Source of the DNA: Candidatus Dormiibacterota bacterium
GTDB lineage: Bacteria > Chloroflexota > Dormibacteria > Aeolococcales > Aeolococcaceae
DNA length: 47,636 bases
Assembly (NCBI GenBank): GCA_036495095.1
Contig: DASXNK010000211.1
Span: 1-47,636 of the forward strand
Reading direction: 5' to 3'
Shown: positions 16,863-25,592 of the stretch, one piece after another
Position numbering within the stretch: the stretch's first letter is position 1
How the letters are laid out: the number at the start of each line of letters is the position of its first letter
Program-made: the position numbers and the translations under genes
Notes under the pieces: generated by a model
The model's database searches: none
Told to the model about the DNA's origin: nothing
The model's input: only the letters and a program-made list of their open reading frames with translations

Positions 16863-17750
16863 CTACTTGTCGGCAGCCGACTGCCGGTTGGTGGTGCTCA
16901 GGGGAAGGAACCCGGCGGAGGTGACGCCGGAGCTCTGATAACCGGGGGCGAGAATGAAATTGATGTAGTCATTCGCAAGCGGCGGCGGAGCCGGGCTCTT
17001 CCGCGTGTACATGTGCTCATGGGAGAAGAAGTTGTAGGCGCCGGAGGCGACGCTGGGCCCGTCCGGGGTCGCGCCGTTCAGCTTCACCGCGGTGACGTTG
17101 GACGCACCGGCGAGCGAGGCGGTTCCGACGTAGGAGACCGCGCCCGGCTGGCTGGAGACCGCCTGCATGACCAGCTGGGTCGAGTCCTCCTGGGCCGCGG
17201 GGGTGGTCGACTCGGGCACGCTGCCCATCACGCACTTGTCGAAGCTGAAGCGGGTGCCCGATCCGGGCTTGCGCTCGATCAGGGTGATCGCCACGCTCTT
17301 GCCGCCGACCTGGCTCCAGTTGTTGACCTTCCCGGAGAAGACGTCCTGGACCTGCTGGGTGCTCAGGTTGCCGACGCCGGCGCCGGTGTTGGCCACCACG
17401 GCGAAGACCACGATCGCCACCTGGTGATCCTGGAGGTTGGCGCCGTTGACGCCCGGGGCCGCGGTGGCGGGCACGTCGGAGTCGCCGATGTCCGAGGTGC
17501 CGCTGTTGACGTTCGACAGGCCCGCGGACGAGCCGCCGCCGGACACGGTGATCGTCGCCCCGGCGCACTGGGCGTGGTAATCGGTCGATGCCTTCTGGGC
17601 CAGCGGCTGGAGCGCCGTCGACCCGCTGGCGGTGATGCTGCCACCCACACAGCCGGCGAAGGCCGTGGGCCCGGCGACATAGCTCATGGAGCTCCAGCCC
17701 GCGATGGCCAGTCCCGCTGCGACCATGGTCAGGGCACGATGAGATCTCAT
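16863..17750 (-). CDS. pstS: Phosphate ABC transporter substrate-binding protein PstS (copy 1)
   Basis: 295 residues from ATG 17750, which has GGAGGAAGG upstream; a longer frame to 17816 lacks a ribosome site. A signal peptide (LTMVAAGLAIAG...PTAFAGC) is followed by the mature domain with PstS signatures: GSTALQPLAQKA, ITVSGGGSSAGL, GTSDIGDSDVP, ERKPGSGTRFSFD and STTPAAQEDSTQLVMQAV. The GSGTR and SGGGSS loops bind phosphate. The AGC at the predicted cleavage site may be a weak lipobox, so surface anchoring is possible. It stands alone, 8 kb from pstCAB, with its own double-unit Pho promoter. A second PstS is encoded at 29583, and the two share the same core motifs. Confidence 0.93.
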   Translation of the reverse strand: MRSHRALTMVAAGLAIAGWSSMSYVAGPTAFAGCVGGSITASGSTALQPLAQKASTDYHAQCAGATITVSGGGSSAGLSNVNSGTSDIGDSDVPATAAPGVNGANLQDHQVAIVVFAVVANTGAGVGNLSTQQVQDVFSGKVNNWSQVGGKSVAITLIERKPGSGTRFSFDKCVMGSVPESTTPAAQEDSTQLVMQAVSSQPGAVSYVGTASLAGASNVTAVKLNGATPDGPSVASGAYNFFSHEHMYTRKSPAPPPLANDYINFILAPGYQSSGVTSAGFLPLSTTNRQSAADK

Positions 17751-17820
17751 ATTCGTTCCTTCCTCCTCTCTCGACGTGCCGGCGACACAGGCCGGCACAC
17801 AACCGAAATCTCTCACCCGT

Positions 17821-17877
17821 ATCCTGCAGCGTGCCAGGTTGTCGGCGCTATTGCACTTCGGTTAAGTGGCGGTTAAG
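17821..17877 (-). promoter_or_regulatory. Pho-type promoter of pstS1
   Basis: Two perfect CTTAAC units (17877-17872 and 17866-17861) are followed at the same 11-bp period by TGCAAT and CGACAA. A -10-like CAGGAT lies at 17821-17826, 12 bp further on. This is the cleanest tandem TTAA pair in the window and lies upstream of a gene known to be Pho-controlled in many bacteria. Confidence 0.75.
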
Positions 17878-17899
17878 GACCGCCGCGTGGACGCGGCCC

Positions 17900-19306
17900 T
17901 CAGGAGCCGAGGTCGAAGGCGGCGGTGAGGTCGTTGGCCTCGGCGTCGCGCTCGCCCAGCGGCTCGAGCCGCCAGCGGCGCTCGATGAGGCGGAGGATCG
18001 ACACCGTCTCGTAGCGGGTGTGGTCGACGAGGTGGCGCCGCGCGAAGGGCGAGACCACGATCGCGGGCACCCGCACGCCGGGCCCCCAGCGGTCGCCCGG
18101 AGGGGGCGCCACGTGGTCGTAGCGGCCGCCGTTCTCGTCGTAGGTGATGATCACCGCCGTGCTCCGCCACTCCGGGCTGGCCTGGATCGCCGCCACCAGC
18201 GAGGCGACGTGGTCCTGCCCCTTCAGCAGGGTGGCGTACCCGGGATGCTCGTTGTCGACGCCAAGCGGCTTGATGAACGAGACCCCGGGGAGCCGGTGGG
18301 CGTGCAGGTCGTCGAGGAACGCGCTCTCGTCGGCGAGGTGACGCCGCTTCGCCTCGGTGCCGTCGGCGTACCGGCGGAAGAAGGCGAAGGGCTGGTGATG
18401 GAACTGGAAGGTGCTGTCGGCCCGCCCCTGCAGCGCCGCGTCCCAGCCGCCCGCGTACCAGCGCCAGGGGACGCCGGCGTCGCTGAGGCGATCGCCGATG
18501 GTGGGTTCGTCGAGGTTGGGCACCAGCAGCCCCCTCTGGTCGGGGGCGTCGAAGGACGCCGGGTGGGGGTGGTTGACGGTGAAGCTGGTGTTGACGACGT
18601 GCCCGTCGGGGGTGATGTACCCGTCCCGGAGCAGCGAGCCGTCGGGCCCGAGCTGGGCCACCTTCGACGCGGGGACCGGCGCCTGGTGGGTGTCCCAGCG
18701 CGGGGTGCAGGCGCAGACCAGCCACATGTGGTTGAGGAAGGAGCCGCCGAACGCCGAGTGGAAGAAGTTGTCGGCGAGGACGTGGTCGCGGGCCAGGCGT
18801 CCCTCCGGCATCGCGGTGGCGTCGTAGTGGCTGAGCACCAGCCCGCCGTTGTCGCTGGCGCTGACGAAGCGATCGTTCCTGCCCCGATCGATCTGGACCT
18901 GCTCCTGGTAGTACCGGTGCACCAGGTCGCCGGTGACGCCGTCGGGAGGGACGAAGCGGCTGAGGTCGTACGGCTGCACCGGCAGGCCCGCGGGGATCCG
19001 CGGGTCGGGAGTCTTCCCGTCCTCCCCCACCGGCTGGGGCAGGGAGGTGAGCGGCGCCCCCCGGCCGTCGACCTGGGTGATGCGGCCGGCGTCGGCCCAG
19101 CCGCGGGCGCCCGGGAAGCGGCCGTACAGCGAGTCGAAGCTCCAGTTCTCCTGGTAGATCACCACCACGTGCTGGATGTCCGACAGCTGCCCCCGGAGGT
19201 GCAGGTCCGCGGCGGCGACCGGCGAGCTGCCGGTGGCGACCGTCCCCCAGGCGCCGGACGCCAGCAGTGCTCCGGCCACGATCCCCGCTGCGGCCCGAGG
19301 CATCAT
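17900..19306 (-). CDS. Secreted AcpA/phospholipase-C-family phosphoesterase
   Basis: 468 residues; ATG 19306 (a second ATG follows immediately) has GGGAGGG upstream. A signal peptide (AAAGIVAGALLASGAWGTVATGSSPVAAA) is followed by a PF04185-type phosphoesterase domain. Visible signatures are HVVVIYQENWSFDSLYG near the N-terminus (metal ligand and nucleophile region), HMWLVCAC, and the late VIITYDENGGRYDHVAPP metal-binding segment, then RVPAIVVSPFARR. Family members are extracellular acid phosphatases or phospholipases C that free phosphate from esters and lipids. Signal peptide, family and an upstream Pho-like array all point to phosphate scavenging. The substrate cannot be fixed from sequence. 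Confidence 0.88.
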   Translation of the reverse strand: MMPRAAAGIVAGALLASGAWGTVATGSSPVAAADLHLRGQLSDIQHVVVIYQENWSFDSLYGRFPGARGWADAGRITQVDGRGAPLTSLPQPVGEDGKTPDPRIPAGLPVQPYDLSRFVPPDGVTGDLVHRYYQEQVQIDRGRNDRFVSASDNGGLVLSHYDATAMPEGRLARDHVLADNFFHSAFGGSFLNHMWLVCACTPRWDTHQAPVPASKVAQLGPDGSLLRDGYITPDGHVVNTSFTVNHPHPASFDAPDQRGLLVPNLDEPTIGDRLSDAGVPWRWYAGGWDAALQGRADSTFQFHHQPFAFFRRYADGTEAKRRHLADESAFLDDLHAHRLPGVSFIKPLGVDNEHPGYATLLKGQDHVASLVAAIQASPEWRSTAVIITYDENGGRYDHVAPPPGDRWGPGVRVPAIVVSPFARRHLVDHTRYETVSILRLIERRWRLEPLGERDAEANDLTAAFDLGS

Positions 19307-19348
19307 CCCGCCCTCCCGTCACCCGACCCGAATGCGGAGGCCCATGGT

Positions 19349-19376
19349 CACGCGACCGCGATGAGCGACGGGTTAA
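19349..19376 (-). promoter_or_regulatory. Pho-box-like array for the secreted phosphoesterase gene
   Basis: Minus-strand TTAACC, CTCATC and CGCGTG units are at 11-bp spacing. I see no good -10 at the usual distance. Confidence 0.5.
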
Positions 19377-19541
19377 CCGGCGGAGAAGGAATGGAACACC
19401 CCCGGGTCGAGGCGCGGGGGACGGATGGGGCCCGCGCCCCGACGGTCGGGGAGGTGTGTCGGAGGGCAGCGCGTTCACTCACTGCCCGTCCCAGAGCTAC
19501 AGACGCTGGACCACCGTGAAAACCTGCAGTTTCCGCGACTT

Positions 19542-19569
19542 GTTAAGGCGAGGACTCAGTCAGGGTTAA
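19542..19569 (+). promoter_or_regulatory. Pho-box-like array for the DUF4214 gene
   Basis: Plus-strand GTTAAG, GACTCA and GGTTAA are spaced exactly 11 bp apart, with two strong units. The -10 is unclear. The 420-bp gap between genes 17900 and 19726 contains this array and the one at 19349, and nothing else that I recognise. Confidence 0.6.
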
Positions 19570-19725
19570 GCACTCGGTCCGAAGCGTGACGAAAGCCACG
19601 AACGGGTCCACTCCGGACTGTTCCGACGCAAGTTCCTCCAGATGTACCCGTTGCGCATCTGTCAGCGAATGAGTCGACCGGTGGCACCGCCGCCGGACGG
19701 CCTGAAGGAAGGGAGAAACAGGGAC

Positions 19726-20475
19726 ATGATTCGTATGCGAGCAGGCGCTGTCGCGCTGCTCCTCACCGCCGGCACCGGGCTGGCCGGGTTGATGAGCTCG
19801 GCCTCGGCCGCGGTCACCCCCCCGGCGCCGGTCGTCACCTCGGTGTCGCCCGCCGAGAGCTTCGTCAGCCATGCGTACTACGACCTGATCAACCACCCGG
19901 CCGACGCCGCCGGCAAGGCCTACTGGGTCGGCCAGGTGAACGCGGGCAAGAGCCACGCCATGGTGGCCGCGGCGATGATCAACACCGACGCCTACCGCCA
20001 GCGGGTGGTCGCGGACGCCTACCTCGCCACCATCGGGCGCTATCCCGACGCCCCCGGGATGCAGTACTGGACCGGCCGGCTCGCCGCCGGTGTCGGCCTC
20101 GAGCAGCTGACCGGGTCGCTCGCCGGCTCGCCCGAGTACGCCGCCGGGTTCGGCACCAACTACGACGCCTACGTCAGGGCGATCTACCAGACGCTCCTGG
20201 GACGCCTTCCCGAGCCCGCCGGCCAGGCCTTCTGGGTCGGCCGCCTGGCGACCGGCATTCCGATGTGGAACGTCGCCGCCAGCATCTCCCACACCGCCGA
20301 GTGGTACGGAAACGAGGCGATCTTCGACTTCGTCCACTACCACAACGGCTTCCCCGACGGTCCGGGCCTCAGCTACTGGACCCATGCGCTCCAGACCGGC
20401 ACCAACGACTCGACCGTGGTCGCCGCCCTGGTGGGCAGCCCCGCCTACGCGGCCTGGGCCGCCACCCACCCCTGA
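19726..20475 (+). CDS. Secreted protein built of DUF4214-type repeats
   Basis: 249 residues from ATG 19726, preceded by GGAAGGGAG. A signal peptide (AVALLLTAGTGLAGLMSSASA) comes first. After a short Pro/Val linker, three to four helical repeats of about 55 residues follow. Each has the pattern AYYDLINHPADAAGKAYWVGQV, then a helix, then YLATIGRYPDAPGMQYWTGRL or YQTLLGRLPEPAGQAFWVGRL, and finally a SPxYAA motif. These match DUF4214, a repeat common in secreted and surface proteins, often in adhesins or allergen-V5-like exoproteins. No catalytic residues are apparent. The upstream Pho-like array suggests expression under phosphate limitation; the role is unknown. Confidence 0.8.
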   Translation: MIRMRAGAVALLLTAGTGLAGLMSSASAAVTPPAPVVTSVSPAESFVSHAYYDLINHPADAAGKAYWVGQVNAGKSHAMVAAAMINTDAYRQRVVADAYLATIGRYPDAPGMQYWTGRLAAGVGLEQLTGSLAGSPEYAAGFGTNYDAYVRAIYQTLLGRLPEPAGQAFWVGRLATGIPMWNVAASISHTAEWYGNEAIFDFVHYHNGFPDGPGLSYWTHALQTGTNDSTVVAALVGSPAYAAWAATHP

Positions 20476-20482
20476 TCTCCGC

Positions 20483-20507
20483 GGGGAGGGGGCCGGGCCC
20501 CCTCCCC
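20483..20507 (+). terminator. Terminator-like hairpin after the DUF4214 gene
   Basis: A perfect 10-bp stem GGGGAGGGGG/CCCCCTCCCC with a 5-nt loop lies 8 bp past the stop codon. Confidence 0.65.
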
Positions 20508-20611
20508 TCTCGGGGGCGGCCGGCTCCCTCTCCGCACGGTCGCCACAAACCCGACGAAAGCCACTCCCACTGCAATCGCCACCGCCACGAAGACTGCAAA
20601 AGCCACCAGTT

Positions 20612-20650
20612 GTTAACTGACAGGGCCGCTGCAGTTAACCTGTGTTGGTG
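20612..20650 (+). promoter_or_regulatory. Pho-box-like array for cysteine-rich repeat gene A
   Basis: Plus-strand GTTAAC, GGGCCG, GTTAAC and TTGGTG are spaced 11 bp apart; two of the units are identical and lie 22 bp apart. The 315-bp gap (20476-20789) also holds the upstream gene's terminator and nothing else recognised. Confidence 0.6.
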
Positions 20651-20789
20651 ATCGTTCGCCGCCGGCCCTCCATCTGCAAGGTGTCGGCCGGCCCGGACGT
20701 CAGACAACGCAGGAGAGGCGTGCTACGCACCCCGTCCCAGTCGCACGCGCAGCGTGCCGGGGCCGAGGCACGCTCTGAGGAGGTATGGC

Positions 20790-22181
20790 ATGAGATTGCC
20801 GGGTCCCTATGCGTTCACGGGCTGGCGGCGCGTGGTGCTGCCCGTGGCGATGCTGAGCGTCGCCGCGGCGGTGTCGACGGGGCTGGCGTCGATCTCCGCC
20901 TCTGGCGGCGGCCAGAGCGGATCGAGACCGGTGCTCGTCGACACCAACGCGCCCGACCCCGAGGTCGAGAACCAGGCCGCAACCCTGGTCCTGGCGCCCG
21001 CGAACGACGACAACTTCACCCCGCCGGGCGCGTGCGGCGGGACCAACGTGGCCCCCTCGCGCTGTACCGCCGCGGTGTGGGTGGTGACCAGCTCGACGCA
21101 CACGCTGTCGTATTCGGCGACCGCGTGCTCGACGAGCCCCAGCCTCCAGGTGCTGGTGCTGACCGGGAACAACATCCCGGAGTGCACCGCATCCTCGTTC
21201 CTGCCGGCCGCGCCGCCGGCGGCGGCCCCCGGAGCTCCGGCCCCGGCACCGGCTCCTCTGCAGACGGCGCTCACCGGGTTCCCGGGCTCGCGCTGCATCC
21301 CGTCGGAATGCCGCCTCTTCCTCGTCCTCGCCCAGGCTGACGGCGACTTCAACGCCCCGGGCCTCTGCGGCGGCACGGCGGACATCATCGCGCCGTGCAT
21401 GGTGGCGTCCTTCGACACCGTGGGCAGGGTCGGTGGTGCCACCATCGCCCAGCCGAACACCGCGTGCCCGGCGAGCGGTGACGCCACCGTCGCGTGCACC
21501 GCGAACCCCGCCTTCTTCCCCGCGGGCATGAACCTCACCCTGCCGGCCAAGGCCACCGCGGCCCCGGCGACCCCGCCGGTCCACGGTCCCGAGGTGCTCG
21601 CCCAGGCGGCCACCGTCGTGATCGCACCGGTGGGTGACAACAGCTTCGATCCGCCGAACACCTGCGGCACCTGGGGCGTGAACCCGGTGGGCCGCTGCAC
21701 CGCGGCGGTGATGAGCCTCGCGATGGCGGACACCAGCGCCACCTACGCGAGCGCCTCGTGCCCGATCGACCTCGCCGCGGACGTCGCCCCGTGCACCTCC
21801 GCCGCCTTCCAGCCGTCGGTCGGCAAGGCCGCCCTCACCAGCCTTCCGGGCTCGCTGTGCTATGGCGCCGCGCCCGCCGCGACGGCGGCGGTGCCGAACC
21901 CCCAGGCGCCGGTCGTGAACTGCCACATGTTCGTCGTCCTCACCCCGAAGGACGGTGACTTCAACGCCCCGGGCATCTGCCTCGGGTACTTCCTCGTCAG
22001 CTCGGCCTGCACGATGGCGGTGGTCGACACCTCCACCGGCGACCAGGCGGGCGGCGCGAGCGCGGCGCTGAGCAGCACCAGCCTCTGCGTCGAGCCCCCG
22101 GGCGACCCCGACATCAACGTCGCGTGCACCGCGGCGAGCTTTGCGCCCAAGGGGGTCATCCTCACCCTGCCGAAGTCCTGA
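20790..22181 (+). CDS. Secreted cysteine-rich repeat protein, paralogue A (unknown family)
   Basis: 463 residues from ATG 20790 with GAGGAGG upstream. A signal sequence with twin Arg (TGWRRVVLPVAMLSVAAAVS) is followed by two long repeats of about 200 residues. Each repeat has a first half beginning PEVxxQAAT-VxAP--DxxF-PPxxC and containing an RCTAAV motif. The second half has C-x-(L/M)F(L/V)VL followed by DGDFNAPG-(L/I)C, an (A)PC or (S)AC-M motif, and a final TLP. Cysteines occur in regularly spaced pairs, suggesting disulfides outside the cell. The DxDxN spacing resembles a calcium loop but is not a proven one. Two paralogues follow at 22380 and 24123. I do not recognise the family and assign no function. 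Confidence 0.72.
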   Translation: MRLPGPYAFTGWRRVVLPVAMLSVAAAVSTGLASISASGGGQSGSRPVLVDTNAPDPEVENQAATLVLAPANDDNFTPPGACGGTNVAPSRCTAAVWVVTSSTHTLSYSATACSTSPSLQVLVLTGNNIPECTASSFLPAAPPAAAPGAPAPAPAPLQTALTGFPGSRCIPSECRLFLVLAQADGDFNAPGLCGGTADIIAPCMVASFDTVGRVGGATIAQPNTACPASGDATVACTANPAFFPAGMNLTLPAKATAAPATPPVHGPEVLAQAATVVIAPVGDNSFDPPNTCGTWGVNPVGRCTAAVMSLAMADTSATYASASCPIDLAADVAPCTSAAFQPSVGKAALTSLPGSLCYGAAPAATAAVPNPQAPVVNCHMFVVLTPKDGDFNAPGICLGYFLVSSACTMAVVDTSTGDQAGGASAALSSTSLCVEPPGDPDINVACTAASFAPKGVILTLPKS

Positions 22182-22212
22182 TCCAGGACTGAGGCGCTCA
22201 CCACGCAAACGA

Positions 22213-22248
22213 CGGCGGCCGGCCGGGGGACACCCCGACCGGCCGCCG
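22213..22248 (+). terminator. Terminator-like hairpin after repeat gene A
   Basis: A 15-bp GC stem with one mismatch (22213-22228 pairing with 22233-22248) lies 30 bp past the stop. Confidence 0.65.
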
Positions 22249-22330
22249 GTCCGGTTAAAAGCACTCGAGACCCGGGGGGACGGATGGATGGATCCCCGGG
22301 CCTCGAGCAGGAGGTTCTGTGGTGGAGTGG

Positions 22331-22358
22331 GTGGGGCGGGCTCTCGGTCCCGCCCCAC
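22331..22358 (-). terminator. Terminator-like hairpin after repeat gene B
   Basis: A perfect 10-bp stem GTGGGGCGGG/CCCGCCCCAC with an 8-nt loop lies 22 bp past the gene B stop. The stem sequence is nearly the same as that of the hairpin at 24050. Confidence 0.7.
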
Positions 22359-22379
22359 CCGGCGGGGGGGATCGGTGCG

Positions 22380-24008
22380 CTACTGGTTGGTGCCGAGGAC
22401 CGGATCCTCGGGGATGTGGATGGTCACGGAACCGTGGGTGGCGAGAAGTGCACCGAAGGTGCCCGCGGCCGGAGGCGACGGCGGGACAACCGCGCCGCCC
22501 GCCACACAGGTGTCGGTCACGTCGGCGTCGAAGCCCGGCTGGTTGGTCACGGGCGTGATCACCGGCGCGGCGCCGCTCGGGCAGACCGGGGTGGAGCTGT
22601 TGACCGTGATGTCGTCGCCCTCGTGTCGGCCCTCGGTATTCACCGAGAAGAGCAGGCAGGGGCTGCTGACGCTGGTGGTCGCATTGCTGAGCGTCCCGCA
22701 GGGGTTGTTGGAGTTGAAGTCGCCATCGACCCGGGTGAGCACGACGTAGATGCGGCAGGCGACCACAGGGAGCACGCCGGCGACCGGCGCGGCCGGCTCA
22801 GGGGCGTGGCAGGTCATCGGCGGAAGGTTCTTGATCGCCGTCTGACCCTTGGAAGGGCTGAACGGCTGCGCGAAGCAGGGGTCGCCCTGGTTGTTGCCGT
22901 GGCTGTGGCCGGGGGTCGAGACGTCGAAGGTGCAGCGGGTGTCGGGGAAGTTGACGTCACCGCCGGTGAAGCCGACGGGGATGTTGATGATGTCCGCAGT
23001 GCAGCGGTTCACCGGCTTGATGCCGTCGATCGAGCACGCGTTCGGCGGGTCGAAGGAGAACTGGCCCACGGGGGCGAGCTCATAGCTGATGGCCTGGTCG
23101 GCCACCTCGGTGCTGTGCTGCGGGAGCGCCGCGACGGGCGTCTGCAGCTCAGGGTTCGGGGTCATCGCCGGCGGCAGGGTCATCGACATGTCCGCCGGCT
23201 TGAAGGGCAGGTTGGTGCACGACTCGCCGATGTCACCGATCGGCGGCAGGCTGAGGTTGGAGTCGGTCGGGCACTTGTTGTCGCTGAACTGCAGCGTCTG
23301 CCCGCCGGGGTTGGCGGCGACGCCGCTGGTGGTGATCACTGCCACCGTGCACGGGCCGGTGAGGTAGAAGGCGGCGGAGCAGAGGCCGGGGGTGTTGAGG
23401 TCACCGTCCCTGTTGGTCAGCAGCATGAAGAGCCGGCAGAGCCCCGGCTTGCAGCTGGTGCCCGCCCAATCGAAGACCGCGGTCCGCCCGGCGGCATCGG
23501 TCGCCTTGGTGAGCGCGGTGTTCACCGAGGCCAGGAATGCGGGAGCGGTGCACGCGCTGACCTTGTCCGGCGACTTCAGCGAGAGGACCTGCAGGCCGGG
23601 CGAGGTCGGTGTCGGGAAGCCGGTCACCGGGCAGGGGGTCGACGAGTACTTCAGGTTCTTCCCCTGCGTCGAGTTCGGCGTGAAGACCGCCAGTGTGCAG
23701 CGGGTCTGCGACACGCTCAGCTTGGTGGCGGAGAAGGTGCCGGTCGCGGCGCCCGGGGCCGTCAGCGTCGTCGGCGCGCCGCCGCAGGTGTTGTTCGGCT
23801 GGAAGTTGTCGTCGCCCTTGGGCGCGAGGACGAACGAGATGGACTGCGCCGTGATCTCCGGATCGGGCGCGTTAGGGTCGGAGGCGACGGTGCCACCCCC
23901 GCTGGAGGCGAGGCTCTGGCCCCCCCCCACGGTGAGCGCGGCGCCGAGGCTGACCACTGCCAGCGGCAGGGCCAGGCGGCGCAGCGTCTTGGATCCCCAG
24001 ATGTTCAT
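22380..24008 (-). CDS. Secreted cysteine-rich repeat protein, paralogue B (unknown family)
   Basis: 542 residues from ATG 24008 with GGGGAAGGG upstream. The N-terminus (SKTLRRLALPLAVVSLGAAL) closely matches paralogue C and acts as signal sequence. Two long repeats follow. Repeat 1 has ITAQSISFVLAPKGDDNFQP, QTRCTLAVF, CRLFMLLTNRDGDLNTPGLC, GPCTVAVI and LSLPPIGDIGESCTNLPF. Repeat 2 has VADQAISYELAPVGQFSFDP, VNRCTADI, CRIYVVLTRVDGDFN and SPCLLFSVNTEGRHEGD. It is the longest of the three paralogues through insertions between blocks. It lies 114 bp downstream of gene C on the same strand, behind a strong hairpin, so it may be expressed by partial read-through. Function is unknown. Confidence 0.72.
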   Translation of the reverse strand: MNIWGSKTLRRLALPLAVVSLGAALTVGGGQSLASSGGGTVASDPNAPDPEITAQSISFVLAPKGDDNFQPNNTCGGAPTTLTAPGAATGTFSATKLSVSQTRCTLAVFTPNSTQGKNLKYSSTPCPVTGFPTPTSPGLQVLSLKSPDKVSACTAPAFLASVNTALTKATDAAGRTAVFDWAGTSCKPGLCRLFMLLTNRDGDLNTPGLCSAAFYLTGPCTVAVITTSGVAANPGGQTLQFSDNKCPTDSNLSLPPIGDIGESCTNLPFKPADMSMTLPPAMTPNPELQTPVAALPQHSTEVADQAISYELAPVGQFSFDPPNACSIDGIKPVNRCTADIINIPVGFTGGDVNFPDTRCTFDVSTPGHSHGNNQGDPCFAQPFSPSKGQTAIKNLPPMTCHAPEPAAPVAGVLPVVACRIYVVLTRVDGDFNSNNPCGTLSNATTSVSSPCLLFSVNTEGRHEGDDITVNSSTPVCPSGAAPVITPVTNQPGFDADVTDTCVAGGAVVPPSPPAAGTFGALLATHGSVTIHIPEDPVLGTNQ

Positions 24009-24049
24009 TGTCCCTTCCCCTAGTGTGCGGAAATTCGGTTGTTCGGGTC

Positions 24050-24077
24050 GGGGCGGGATCGGTATCGATCCCGCCCC
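24050..24077 (-). terminator. Strong hairpin between repeat genes C and B
   Basis: A perfect 12-bp stem GGGGCGGGATCG/CGATCCCGCCCC with a gtat loop sits in the 114-bp gap. It could terminate gene C or attenuate read-through into gene B. A CACACT hexamer at 24024-24029 on the minus strand might serve B as its own -10. Confidence 0.7.
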
Positions 24078-24122
24078 ACGTGGTTCGTGTGGGTGCCCGT
24101 GGGCGGCGGTGCCGCCGGCGGG

Positions 24123-25463
24123 TCAGTTGCCGAGGGTCGGATCCTCGGGCAGGGTCACCTGGATGTCCGGGATCGGCAGGTACGCGGGCGAGGTGCAGTC
24201 GCCGTTGATGTCGATGCCGGAGGTCGGGCACATATCGGTGCTGAGGCCGACGGTGTCGCCCTCGTGACGGCCCGAGGTGTCCACCACGCCCAGCGCGCAC
24301 GGGCTGGAGAGGTTGGTGAAGCTGCTGCAGAGGCCACCGGGGTTGAGGTCGCCGTCCTGGCGGGTGAGCATCACGTAGATGCGGCAGCCGACCTCGGTGC
24401 TGTTCGGCTGGGTCTCGGGCAGCGGCGCGAGGCAGAGCGTGCCCGCGGGGTAGTTGTGGATCGCGGTCTTGCCCGGCGACACGGTGAAGGGGGCGGCGAC
24501 GCAGGCGTCCTGGGGACCGGAGAGGTCCAGGGTGCACTTGGTGTTCGAGTAGCTGATGTCACCACCGCCCTCGGGGACGTCGAGGATCGCCGCGGTGCAG
24601 CGGTTCACGGGCTTGAGGCCGACGATGCTGCAGGCGTTGGGGGGGTCGAAGGTCCACTGGCCGTTGGGGGTGATCACCATGGTCAGGGCCTGGTTGGCCA
24701 CCTCGGGGCTGTGCACCGGGTTGCTCGGCGGCGCCGGCGTGCCGTTGTCCGGCAGGTGCAGGGTCATGTCCGCCGGCTTGAAGGGCAGGTTGGTGCACGA
24801 CCCGCTGATGTCGCCGATCGGCGGCAGGCTCAGGTTTGAGTTCTCGGGGCAGCTGCTGCCGCTGAAGTCGATGACGTCGGTGCTGCCATGGCCCTCGGTG
24901 TCGACCACGGCCACCGTGCAGGGCGAGGTCAGGTAGAACGCCGCCGAGCACAGACCGGGGGCGTTGAAGTCACCGTCGTGCTGGTGGATGACCATGAACA
25001 GAAGGCACGGGCCCGGGAAGCAGCTCGCCCCCGGGAAGTCCTTGATGGCGAGCTGGCCGCCGCTCGACGGCAGGTAGGCCGCCGCGGTGCAGGGGCTGAG
25101 CTGGCTGGCGCTCTTCAGCGAGATGCCCTGGAGACCGAGCTGGTCGTTGGTCTGCGCGGGACACGGGTCGCTGGAGTAGCTGATGTCGGCCGGCTGCTTG
25201 TCGGTCGCGAAGATGGCGGCGGTGCAGCGGTTCTGGCCGAGGCTGGTGGCAGCGCAGGCGTTGCCCGGCTGGAAGTTGTCGTCGCCGGAGGGCGCCAGCA
25301 CGAAGGTCACGCCCTGGGCGCTGACCTCGGGGTCACCGACGCCCGCGGCGCTGCCCGCGGCGTGCGAGCCGCCGAGTCCGAAGCCGATCGCGCTGACCAG
25401 GCTGACCACTGCCAGCGGCAGGGCAGCTCGGCGCCACGACGTGAATCCCCAGTTTGTCATCAT
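24123..25463 (-). CDS. Secreted cysteine-rich repeat protein, paralogue C (unknown family)
   Basis: 446 residues from ATG 25463; GGGAAGGG lies upstream. The signal sequence contains twin Arg (TSWRRAALPLAVVSLVSAIGFGLG). The two repeats have the same blocks as paralogues A and B: VSAQGVTFVLAPSGDDNFQP, NRCTAAIF, CLLFMVIHQHDGDFNAPGLC, TSPCTVAVVDTEG and LSLPPIGDISGSCTNLPF, then VANQALTMVITPNGQWTFDP, VNRCTAAI, CRIYVMLTRQDGDLNPGGLC and SPCALGVVDTSGRHEGD. The shared LSLPPIGDIxxSCTNLPFKPADM block makes B and C closer to each other than to A. It is the promoter-proximal gene of the B/C pair, with a Pho-like array at 25593-25620. No known family or catalytic motif is seen. Confidence 0.72.
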   Translation of the reverse strand: MMTNWGFTSWRRAALPLAVVSLVSAIGFGLGGSHAAGSAAGVGDPEVSAQGVTFVLAPSGDDNFQPGNACAATSLGQNRCTAAIFATDKQPADISYSSDPCPAQTNDQLGLQGISLKSASQLSPCTAAAYLPSSGGQLAIKDFPGASCFPGPCLLFMVIHQHDGDFNAPGLCSAAFYLTSPCTVAVVDTEGHGSTDVIDFSGSSCPENSNLSLPPIGDISGSCTNLPFKPADMTLHLPDNGTPAPPSNPVHSPEVANQALTMVITPNGQWTFDPPNACSIVGLKPVNRCTAAILDVPEGGGDISYSNTKCTLDLSGPQDACVAAPFTVSPGKTAIHNYPAGTLCLAPLPETQPNSTEVGCRIYVMLTRQDGDLNPGGLCSSFTNLSSPCALGVVDTSGRHEGDTVGLSTDMCPTSGIDINGDCTSPAYLPIPDIQVTLPEDPTLGN

Positions 25464-25592
25464 CCCTTCCCTTAGCTGAGGATGCGGTCCCCGGCGCGAT
25501 TGGTCGCGCAGCTGACTGACAGGGTTTCCGCACCGCTCCTACAGCCGGTTCAGACGGGACCTTCGGACAAATCTTGCATGGGCCCGGAACTT

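Noticed and set aside
22284-24023. 579-codon plus-strand frame opposite repeat gene B
   Set aside because: Antisense shadow. Gene B has a signal sequence, repeats and a ribosome site; this frame has none.
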